Of a stretch of DNA of 15,992 nucleotides, positions 1 to 6,731 are shown one piece after another. The DNA comes from AWTP1-13 sp039808585 (GTDB taxonomy: Bacteria; Pseudomonadota; Alphaproteobacteria; Rhizobiales; Hyphomicrobiaceae). Within the stretch, counting starts at the first letter, position 1. Each line of letters opens with the position of its first letter. The notes beneath the pieces are model-generated. The model made no database searches, was not told where the DNA came from, and was given only the letters and a program-made list of their open reading frames with translations. The stretch is from contig JBDHTJ010000125.1 of assembly GCA_039808585.1 (NCBI GenBank), forward strand, positions 1-15,992. The letters run 5' to 3'. Made by a program: the position numbers and the translations under genes.

Positions 1-1
1 T

Positions 2-43
2 GCGCTCAACGGCCAGGCGCCGGCTGCAAAGGCCATCCGATGA
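2..43 (+). CDS. Possible 3' end of an upstream gene (partial)
   Basis: From base 2 an open frame reads 13 codons (ending ...AKAIR) to a TGA at 41-43. It is composed of ordinary codons and could be the C-terminus of a gene that begins left of the window. Nothing in 13 residues identifies a family. The rest of the left flank (44-197) shows no gene I can support and would hold the leader of the metallo-hydrolase gene. Confidence 0.2.
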   Translation, partial: ALNGQAPAAKAIR

Positions 44-197
44 GCGCAAGCGTGATCCAGTCGTTGCCCGCGGCCCTGCCTGGTGCAGCGGCCGTCCACG
101 TGCATTCTGGCAGAAGCTTTGCGGGGGGAATGCTGTCCACCTCCCGCTGCAGCGCCGGAACGGCCCTAACCCCTCGCGCAATCTTGGAGAAGAGCCC

Positions 198-1820
198 TTG
201 GCCATCACGATCCAATTCTGCGGTGCCACCCGGACTGTCACGGGCTCGTGCCTCCACATCGCCACCCGCAACTGCAATTTCCTGGTCGATTGCGGTCTGT
301 TCCAGGGCCACAAGACACTGAAGGAGCTGAACTACAGGGCATTCCCGTTCGACCCCAGGCAGATCGATTTCGTTCTTCTCACGCACGCCCACATCGATCA
401 TGCTGGGCTTCTGCCCCGCCTGTGGAAGCTCGGTTTCGGCGGTCCCGTCTTCATGACGCGCGGAACGCGCGACCTGCTGTCGTTCATGCTTCCCGATAGC
501 GGCCATATCCAGGAGATGGACGTCGAGAACCTCAATCGCCGCAACGCCCGTCGCAACAGGGAACTGGTCGAACCCATCTACACCCAGGCCGATGCCGAAG
601 CCTGCCAGGCCAACTTCCGCTCAGTCGAATACAAGTCATGGGAAGAGGTGGGTGAAGGCGTTCGCGCTCGTTTCTGGAACGCGGGCCATATCCTCGGCTC
701 CGCCTCGATCGAAATAGAGATCGCCACGGAAGCGAAAGGAAAGCGGCTGCTGCGCCTGCTCGTTTCCGGCGATCTCGGCCCCGAGCACAAGCTGTTCCAC
801 GCCGATCCGGAAGCCCCCCAGGACCTCGACTACCTGATCTGCGAGGCCACGTACGGAGGCCGGCCGAGGCTGCGCGCAACTCCGCAGGAAAGGCGCCTGC
901 TGCTGAGCGATATCGTCAAGGACGCACTGCGTGACGATGGCATCCTCCTGCTGCCTCTGTTTGCCGTGGAGCGCACGCAGGAGCTGATCGCGGATCTCAC
1001 CTATCTGCAGCAGTCGGGTGCCATCCCGCCTGTGCCGATTTTCCTGGATTCGCCCCTTGCCATCCGCATCACCCGGATTTTCCAGAACCATGCCGATGAG
1101 CTGGAAGAACTCGACAAACGTCCTTCGCTGCTCAAGAACCCCAACCTGCGCTTCGCCGAGTCCACAGACGAGAGCAAGGCGATCGATCGCATCAGTGGAG
1201 GCGCCATCATTCTTGCGGCCAGCGGCATGTGTGACGCCGGCCGCATCCGGCATCACCTCAAGCGCTGGCTGTGGTCGGAGAAAGCGACCGTGCTTCTGGC
1301 CGGCTATCAGGCGCGAGGCACCCTCGGGCGGCTTCTTGCCGATGGTGTCGAGGCCGTGAAAATCCAGGGCGACGAAATCAAAGTACGCGCCACCATCAAG
1401 CAGACCGACCTCTACAGCGGACATGCCGATGGCGCCGAACTCGTGGAGTGGGTAAGCCAGCGGCTGCCGATCAGGCGCTCGGTCTTCCTGGTGCATGGGG
1501 AGGATCAGGAGATCGAAGCGCTCAAGGCTGCACTGGCGAAGCGCGGCATCCCGGAAGGCAGCATCATCGCACCTGTCCTTGATGACGAGCTGGAACTCCT
1601 GCCCGACGGTGTGATGCCGTCGCAGCGGCCAGCGCCACGTCGGCTGCAGCCCGAAGTCGTGTCCCGGTCCGATTGGCACAACGAGCTTGCCCAGTTCAGC
1701 CTCGATCTGAGGGAGGCTTTCGAAAAGCAGGCAGATGACCGCTCACGGGCAATCCTCATGCGCCGATTGAGACGAGCCTTGACGCGGGATGGCGAAGAGC
1801 CCCCCGGCAAAAACTCCTGA
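198..1820 (+). CDS. MBL-fold beta-CASP metallo-hydrolase (RNA-processing exonuclease-like)
   Basis: A 540-residue metallo-beta-lactamase protein of the beta-CASP group, whose characterised members are zinc-dependent RNA nucleases. The zinc signature HAHIDH is at residues 63-68. Further likely ligands are His164 (NAGHILGSA), Asp192 (SGDLG), His409 (SGHADG) and His433 (VHGE). The beta-CASP insert lies between about 225 and 400 and includes SGMCDAGR (342-349) and YQARGTLGR (370-378). The start is a TTG at 198, chosen because GGAGA (186-190) lies 7 nt upstream and the protein then begins at the first beta strand of the fold; no in-frame ATG precedes it. The C-terminus runs about 75 residues past the catalytic core as a charged, helix-prone tail. 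It converges on the PHA synthase gene with a 34-bp gap. The RNA substrate is not predictable from sequence. Confidence 0.88.
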   Translation: MAITIQFCGATRTVTGSCLHIATRNCNFLVDCGLFQGHKTLKELNYRAFPFDPRQIDFVLLTHAHIDHAGLLPRLWKLGFGGPVFMTRGTRDLLSFMLPDSGHIQEMDVENLNRRNARRNRELVEPIYTQADAEACQANFRSVEYKSWEEVGEGVRARFWNAGHILGSASIEIEIATEAKGKRLLRLLVSGDLGPEHKLFHADPEAPQDLDYLICEATYGGRPRLRATPQERRLLLSDIVKDALRDDGILLLPLFAVERTQELIADLTYLQQSGAIPPVPIFLDSPLAIRITRIFQNHADELEELDKRPSLLKNPNLRFAESTDESKAIDRISGGAIILAASGMCDAGRIRHHLKRWLWSEKATVLLAGYQARGTLGRLLADGVEAVKIQGDEIKVRATIKQTDLYSGHADGAELVEWVSQRLPIRRSVFLVHGEDQEIEALKAALAKRGIPEGSIIAPVLDDELELLPDGVMPSQRPAPRRLQPEVVSRSDWHNELAQFSLDLREAFEKQADDRSRAILMRRLRRALTRDGEEPPGKNS

Positions 1821-1854
1821 CCAGCGCCTTTAGCGCGCGGCCCAACTCAGTCCA

Positions 1855-3678
1855 TCACTGTTGCAGCACATAGCTGCCGGGCGCGGCTTCGATGACGTGC
1901 AAACCCCGCGCCGGCGCACCGGCTGCTGGCGGTGCGCAGGTCTCGGGTGAACTTTTCGCCGCAAGCCAAGCCGACCATGTGACCCACCAGCTCCCTTCCT
2001 CGAAGCGGGCGCGATTGAGCCAGCCCTCTGCAGATTGGTAGCGGTCCCCGTGTGAGCGCATGGCGGTGCGGAAGTGGCGATTCTTGTGCTTAGGCTCTGA
2101 GACGATGCCTGCATTGTGCCCACCGTTGGTGAGCACGAATGTCAGCTCGTTGTCGGTGAAGAGGTGGATCTTGTACACCGAGCGCCAGGGCGCGATGTGG
2201 TCGGTCTCGGTGGCCACCACGAACATCGGCACCTCGATGTCCTTCAGTGCGATGACGCGCCCCTCCACGGCATAACGCCCCGCGGTGAGCCTGTTCTCCA
2301 GAAACAGCCCGCGCAGATACTGCGAATGCATGCGGTAGGGCAGGCGCGTGCGATCACTGTTCCAGGCCATCATGTCACTTTGCGGGAGGCGCTGGCCGAG
2401 CACGTATTCCTGCATCAGCCGACCCCAGATCAAGTCTTCCGAGCGCAAGGCCCGGAAGGCATCCGCCATCTGGTCCGTGTCGAGGTAACCCTGGTCCCAC
2501 ATCACGTCTTCGAGGAAGGCGATCTGGCTCTCGTCGACAAACAGCATCAGCTCGCCCGCCTCGCTGAAATCGGTTTGCGCCGCGAGCAGTGTCAGCGAAG
2601 CGATGCGATCGTCGTTGTCCCTCGCAAGGGTTGCTGCAGCAATCGCCGCCATCGTCCCGCCCAGGCAGTAGCCCGTGACATGAACCTTCGCGTCCGGAAC
2701 GATGCTCGAGATGACATTGAGGGCCGAATTCACCCCGTGCGCACGATAGTCGTCGAAGGTGACATCACGGCACGACGCGTCGGGGTTGCGCCAGGAGATC
2801 ATGAAGACCGTGAAGCCTTGCGAGACGAGGTGGCGCACCAGCGAGTTCTGCGCGCTGAGATCGAGGATGTAGTATTTCATGATCCACGCCGGAACGACGA
2901 GCAGAGGCTCCTTGTGGACGGTCTCGGTCGCAGGTGCGTACTGGATGAGTTCCATCAGCTCGTTGCGGAAGACCACATGCCCGGGAGTGGCGGCGATGTT
3001 CTTCCCCACCTTGTACTGCGAAGGCATCGCATCGCCCTCGCCAGCGATCTTCCTCAACGCATCCTCGTAGGCATTCTGCCAGCCTCGCAGGAGGTTCAAG
3101 CCGCCCTGGCGCTGGGTTTCTTGCAGCACGACAGGATTGAGGAAGGGAATATTCGCAGGAGACACGAACTCCAGGCACTCGCGCACCATGAAGGCAACCT
3201 GCTCTGCATGCCCCTCGGACATACCGCGCACGGGTTCAGTCGCGGTTTGCCAATAGTCGCGGAGCGCGAGGAATGATTGGGAGAGCAGGTTGAAGGGGAA
3301 GGCTTGCCATTCCGCCGCCGTGAAGCGCTTCTCGCCGCTCTCCTCGAACGGCGGGGCGGTCGTGCTATCGAAGGCCGACCTCTGCGCGTAGACGCCCAGG
3401 CGTGCAATCGCCGTGCTGGCCTCGATCGCAAGTTCGAGCTGCCGACCCGGAGAGCGGGTCAAGTGCGAGGCCCAATCGAGCCAAGCCGTCATCGTTGCGT
3501 TGGGTGAAACGCCCTGCGTGAAACGGCCCAGGGTGGCCCTGGAGATACGATCAACGTTGGCGAACGATATCCTTGCGCCGTGCGTACGCATGTCGGCAGA
3601 CGATCCGAGCAGCCGCGCCAGCGACGCTGCCTTGGCGTCGTCCTCGGCCGTCCGTATGGGCAGCACCTTCTCCTGCAT
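1855..3678 (-). CDS. phaC: Poly(3-hydroxyalkanoate) synthase (PhaC-like)
   Basis: A 607-residue alpha/beta-fold PHA polymerase homologue, which would join 3-hydroxyacyl-CoA units into intracellular polyester. The lipase-like box GYCLGGT (336-342) carries the catalytic Cys338. Asp493 (TETDH) and His521 (GGHNAG) complete the triad, with a Cys-to-His order and spacing like the classical Cupriavidus enzyme. The SWRNPD segment is at 295-300. The usual PPWINKxYILDL block reads PAWIMKYYILDL (263-274), typical of a second PhaC-like subfamily as I recall. Residues 1-100 are a divergent N-terminal region. The ATG at 3678 has only a weak GGGG-type ribosome site. The gene follows fadD in the same direction after 138 bp. 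No phaA, phaB or phaR is adjacent, so monomer supply must come from elsewhere or from fatty-acid degradation. Family membership is near certain; in vivo polymerisation is inferred. Confidence 0.9.
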   Translation of the reverse strand: MQEKVLPIRTAEDDAKAASLARLLGSSADMRTHGARISFANVDRISRATLGRFTQGVSPNATMTAWLDWASHLTRSPGRQLELAIEASTAIARLGVYAQRSAFDSTTAPPFEESGEKRFTAAEWQAFPFNLLSQSFLALRDYWQTATEPVRGMSEGHAEQVAFMVRECLEFVSPANIPFLNPVVLQETQRQGGLNLLRGWQNAYEDALRKIAGEGDAMPSQYKVGKNIAATPGHVVFRNELMELIQYAPATETVHKEPLLVVPAWIMKYYILDLSAQNSLVRHLVSQGFTVFMISWRNPDASCRDVTFDDYRAHGVNSALNVISSIVPDAKVHVTGYCLGGTMAAIAAATLARDNDDRIASLTLLAAQTDFSEAGELMLFVDESQIAFLEDVMWDQGYLDTDQMADAFRALRSEDLIWGRLMQEYVLGQRLPQSDMMAWNSDRTRLPYRMHSQYLRGLFLENRLTAGRYAVEGRVIALKDIEVPMFVVATETDHIAPWRSVYKIHLFTDNELTFVLTNGGHNAGIVSEPKHKNRHFRTAMRSHGDRYQSAEGWLNRARFEEGSWWVTWSAWLAAKSSPETCAPPAAGAPARGLHVIEAAPGSYVLQQ

Positions 3679-3703
3679 GCTTCGACGCCCCTATCCCAGC
3701 ATT

Positions 3704-3727
3704 GGCATGACAAACACGTTGCATGCC
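3704..3727. repeat. Inverted repeat in the phaC leader
   Basis: GGCATG (3704-3709) and CATGCC (3722-3727) form a perfect 6-bp inverted repeat with a 12-nt spacer, 26-49 bp upstream of the phaC start codon. It could be a regulator site or a leader hairpin. A repeat of this length can arise by chance. No convincing -35/-10 pair was seen in the 138-bp fadD-phaC gap. Confidence 0.25.
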
Positions 3728-3816
3728 CCGCCGGGCCGGACATTGAGCTAAATCAGCGACGTAAAGCACGCGGCTGCAATGCGCGAGGCCGTCTGTTCGT
3801 TATCGTACGGACGCGC

Positions 3817-5538
3817 TTATCCGGCGGAAGCAGGTTCGCGTTTTACGGCTTCCGACTTTTGTACGGCAGTGGCCGGTCCGGCAGGATCACGCAATGCCCG
3901 CCGCAGGATCTTGCCGACGTTGGTCTTGGGAAGTTCGTCTCTGAACTCGATGACCTTCGGCACCTTGTAGCCCGTGAGCTTCGACCGGCAATAGGCGACG
4001 ACATCGTCCATCGTAAGCGTCTGGTCCTTGCGCACCACGACCACCTTCACGGCCTCGCCGCTCGCAGCATCGGGAATGCCCACCGCAGCCGCTTCGAGAA
4101 CGCCGGGGCATGCCGCCATCACGTCGTCGATCTCGTTGGGATAGACGTTGAAGCCCGAGACGATGATCATATCCTTCTTGCGATCGACGATATGCACGAA
4201 GCCGTCTTGGTCGACTGTTGCCATATCACCTGTTCGCAAATAGCCATCGGGCATCATGACTTTCGCGGTTTCATCCGGTCTCTGCCAGTAGCCCTTCATC
4301 ACCTGGGGCCCTGCCACACAGAGCTCTCCCGTACCTCCCAATGGCACCTCGTTACCCGCATCGTCGCGGATGGAAATCTCCGTGCTCGGGAGCGGCAAAC
4401 CGATTGAGCCGTTGTAGGCGGCAATATCGAGCGGATTGATCGTGACCGCCGGCGACGTCTCCGTTAGCCCGTAGGCTTCGATCAACGGCCGCCCCGTCAC
4501 TTCCTTCCATCGCTCGGCCACGGCCCGTTGTACCGCCATGCCACCACCGAGGCAGATCTTGAGCGGACGAAAATCGAGGCGCGCGAACTCCGGATTGTTG
4601 AGGAGCGCATTGAAGAGCGTGTTGACGCCCGTGATCAATGAGAATGGATAACGGCCAAGCTCGGCAACGAATGCCTTGATGTCGCGCGGGTTCGTGATCA
4701 GCACGTTCGTCGCGCCCACCTTCACGAACGTCAGGCAATTCGCTGTCAAGGCGAAGATGTGATAGAGCGGCAGCGCCGTGATGATCGTCTCACTCCCCTC
4801 ATCGACATGCGGTCTGAGCCAAGCGTGAGCCTGCTGCAGATTGGCGATGATGTTGCCGTGCGACAGCATTGCGCCCTTGGGAACGCCGGTCGTGCCCCCG
4901 GTGTATTGCAGGAAGGCAAGGTCGTCGTGCGCGAGATCCGGCGTCGTGAACGGCAGCTTCCGTCCGGAACGCAGCGCGGCGTTGAAAGTGACGGCGCCAG
5001 GAATATCCCAGGCCGGCACCATCTTCTTCACGTAGCGGACGACGAAGTTCACCAGCGAGCCCTTGACGCCCAGCATCTCGCCGAGGCTCGACACGACCAC
5101 GTGCTTGACGGGAGTCTTGGGGAGGACCGCCGCGAGCGTTGCGGCAAAATTCTCGAGCACGATGCAGACCTCGGCTCCAGAATCCTTGAGTTGGTGCTCG
5201 AGTTCGCGTGGCGTGTACAGGGGGTTGCAGTTGACGATGGTCATGCCTGCGCGCAACGCGCCGAATAGCGCAACGGGATACTGCAGCGTATTCGGCAGCA
5301 TGATAGCAACACGTGCGCCGGGACGAAGATTCAACCCGCTTTGCAAATAGGCCGCAAAGGCGCGGCTCTCAGCATCGAGTTGCCCGTAACTGAGACTGTG
5401 GCCCATGTTCGTGAACGCTGTCTTCCGGTCGAAGCGTTGCACCGACTTATCCAGGAGATCAGGAATGGACCTGAACTCGTGCAGATCGATTTGGTGGGGA
5501 ACACCCGCCGGATACCGGGCAAGCCAGACTTTTTCCAT
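3817..5538 (-). CDS. fadD: Long-chain fatty acid-CoA ligase (FadD)
   Basis: A 573-residue AMP-forming acyl-CoA synthetase that activates fatty acids with ATP and CoA; it resembles E. coli FadD along its whole length. The N-terminus MEKVWLARYP aligns directly with E. coli FadD. The phosphate loop YTGGTTGVPKG is at 212-222. Later blocks are YGLTETSP, the TGD motif in GYLRTGD, the FadD-type linker DRKKDMIIVSGFNVYPNE, and PKTNVGK with the C-terminal catalytic lysine. The ATG at 5538 is preferred over a TTG at 5556 because TGGGAGG (5544-5550) sits 5 nt upstream of the ATG and homology begins there. In this island it would supply acyl-CoA to the reductase and the wax ester synthase. A candidate promoter with flanking direct repeats lies upstream. 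Confidence 0.95.
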   Translation of the reverse strand: MEKVWLARYPAGVPHQIDLHEFRSIPDLLDKSVQRFDRKTAFTNMGHSLSYGQLDAESRAFAAYLQSGLNLRPGARVAIMLPNTLQYPVALFGALRAGMTIVNCNPLYTPRELEHQLKDSGAEVCIVLENFAATLAAVLPKTPVKHVVVSSLGEMLGVKGSLVNFVVRYVKKMVPAWDIPGAVTFNAALRSGRKLPFTTPDLAHDDLAFLQYTGGTTGVPKGAMLSHGNIIANLQQAHAWLRPHVDEGSETIITALPLYHIFALTANCLTFVKVGATNVLITNPRDIKAFVAELGRYPFSLITGVNTLFNALLNNPEFARLDFRPLKICLGGGMAVQRAVAERWKEVTGRPLIEAYGLTETSPAVTINPLDIAAYNGSIGLPLPSTEISIRDDAGNEVPLGGTGELCVAGPQVMKGYWQRPDETAKVMMPDGYLRTGDMATVDQDGFVHIVDRKKDMIIVSGFNVYPNEIDDVMAACPGVLEAAAVGIPDAASGEAVKVVVVRKDQTLTMDDVVAYCRSKLTGYKVPKVIEFRDELPKTNVGKILRRALRDPAGPATAVQKSEAVKREPASAG

Positions 5539-5658
5539 CGTTTCCTCCCACGACAACGAACGCGTTTTTGGGCAGCCTTCAGGGCAGCCGTGTCTTCTAT
5601 CGCGATGGGGGCGCCGTTGTGCTTCTCAACCCGCCGCCGATGCGAGAGAAGCGTGATA

Positions 5659-5703
5659 TGCCTTTTCATAAGCACTATCTTTGCACGGAGTGCCTTGTCA
5701 TAA
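5659..5703. repeat. Two direct repeats TGCCTTnTCATAA flanking a candidate fadD promoter
   Basis: TGCCTTTTCATAA (5659-5671) and TGCCTTGTCATAA (5691-5703) match at 12 of 13 positions and start 32 bp apart, close to three helical turns. They lie in the divergent gap between fadD and the lipase gene. Seen on the minus strand, one copy overlaps the candidate -35 of fadD and the other lies just past its -10. The arrangement suits a transcription factor binding the same DNA face twice. The factor is unknown. Confidence 0.45.
5674..5701 (-). promoter_or_regulatory. Candidate sigma70-type promoter of fadD
   Basis: On the minus strand, ATGACA (5696-5701) and GATAGT (5674-5679) are separated by 16 bp and match the -35 and -10 consensus at 5 of 6 and 4 of 6 positions. 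Transcription would start near 5667, leaving a leader of roughly 130 nt before the fadD ATG. Promoters in GC-rich genomes are hard to call by eye. The support is the hexamers plus their placement within the direct-repeat pair. Confidence 0.3.
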
Positions 5704-5777
5704 ATCAATAGCTGCAGACACTGCCCAAGGCGCTCGCGTGCATGGCGACCGCCACGCCCTGTCTCGAGGTGCCAACT

Positions 5778-6731
5778 ATGCTGGCAAGAGCTTTGTTGAT
5801 TGCCCTCGTGGCGGAGGTCCTGGGTTTCGGTCTGCTCGCATGGGACTGGGCGTCGGGCCAGATGCTCGTGGCTGCGTGTCTTCTACTGGGTCTGCTTGTG
5901 CTCTTCTGGATCGGATGCAGCCTCACGCTGACGTTGGCAACCTATGCGATCGCCCGCTACAGCGTGCCGCGCTCGCGTGCCATTTCCTGGCCTCCAGCGC
6001 GCGTGCTGTTGGGCGAGGTCCTCGCAAGCATCTTGCTCTTTGTCGTTCTCCAGGCCTTCACGCGCTGGCTATTGCCGACCAATGTCCCACGTCAACGGAA
6101 TGGACCACGTCCGCGCGTTCTCTTCATCCATGGCTATTTCTGCAACAGTGGGCTTTGGTTGTTCCACCGGCTGGCGCTCGAAGCCAGGGGCTTCCAGTGC
6201 ACTAGCATCGATCTCGAGCCCCCCTGGGGGAGCATAGACCGCTTCGCACAGCAAGTTGCCCAACAGCTCGATGCGATGCGGAGCAAGGCGCCTGAAGCAT
6301 CGATCGTGTTGGTTGCGCACAGCATGGGCGGCCTCGTGGCGCGCGCAGCGCTCACGGGCAGCGGGGCGATGAATGTCGCGAAGGTGGTGACATTGGGAAC
6401 CCCGCATCGAGGCACGAAGCTCGCCCACTGGGGGGTGGGGCAGTGCGCGCGCCAGATGCAGCCGGACGGGCCGTGGCTCAAGGCACTCACCGACGTGCCT
6501 TCCTTGGACGTGCCGTTCGTCAGCCTCTGGAGCCAGCATGACAACTTCATGGCTCCCGCGGACACGCCCTTGCTGCCCGGCAGCCGCACCGTTGCGCTGC
6601 GCGGGCTCGGCCACTTGAGCCTGGCACTCTCCATCGAGGTGCAACAACTGCTCATCGACGAATTGGAGGCAGTCAGCGCCAGGGCTCTCCCGGCCCCCGA
6701 AGATCAGATGCGGATGCCCCGGAACAGTTGA
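5778..6731 (+). CDS. Membrane-anchored alpha/beta-hydrolase (lipase-like)
   Basis: A 317-residue protein with a hydrophobic N-terminal third and a lipase-like alpha/beta-hydrolase domain. Hydrophobic segments at about 2-22, 28-57 and 76-99 suggest three membrane passes. The catalytic domain begins at VLFIHGY (114-120; oxyanion HG). The nucleophile Ser182 is in AHSMGG, followed by TLGTPHRGT, a marker of bacterial triacylglycerol lipases. The likely acid is Asp255 (SQHD) and the base His279 (GLGHLS). The ATG at 5778 is chosen because GAGG (5766-5769) lies 8 nt upstream; an in-frame ATG at 5742 would add 12 residues but has a poorly spaced ribosome site. Divergent from fadD, it could release fatty acids from neutral lipid at the membrane for reactivation. 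Substrate is inferred. The 3' end overlaps the reductase gene by 28 bp on the opposite strand. Confidence 0.82.
   Translation: MLARALLIALVAEVLGFGLLAWDWASGQMLVAACLLLGLLVLFWIGCSLTLTLATYAIARYSVPRSRAISWPPARVLLGEVLASILLFVVLQAFTRWLLPTNVPRQRNGPRPRVLFIHGYFCNSGLWLFHRLALEARGFQCTSIDLEPPWGSIDRFAQQVAQQLDAMRSKAPEASIVLVAHSMGGLVARAALTGSGAMNVAKVVTLGTPHRGTKLAHWGVGQCARQMQPDGPWLKALTDVPSLDVPFVSLWSQHDNFMAPADTPLLPGSRTVALRGLGHLSLALSIEVQQLLIDELEAVSARALPAPEDQMRMPRNS

Noticed and set aside
40..321. Open plus-strand frame at the left edge (93 codons from an ATG at 40)
   Set aside because: It runs into the metallo-hydrolase gene in another frame and encodes no recognisable protein.
636..1679. 347-codon minus-strand open frame opposite the metallo-hydrolase gene
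   Set aside because: The plus strand carries the full set of metal-binding motifs, so this is a shadow frame.
1821..1854. Short GCGC/GCGC repeat between the metallo-hydrolase and phaC genes as a bidirectional terminator
   Set aside because: The stem is only 4 bp and has no T-run in either direction.
2116..3276. Long plus-strand open frame (386 codons) opposite phaC
   Set aside because: It is the mirror of a well-conserved PHA synthase gene in a GC-rich genome; the product is His/Arg-rich with no recognisable fold or ribosome site.
5331..5708. Minus-strand open frame of 125 codons across the fadD start and its upstream gap
   Set aside because: The product is Arg/Lys-rich without homology, and it overlaps the well-supported fadD N-terminus in another frame.
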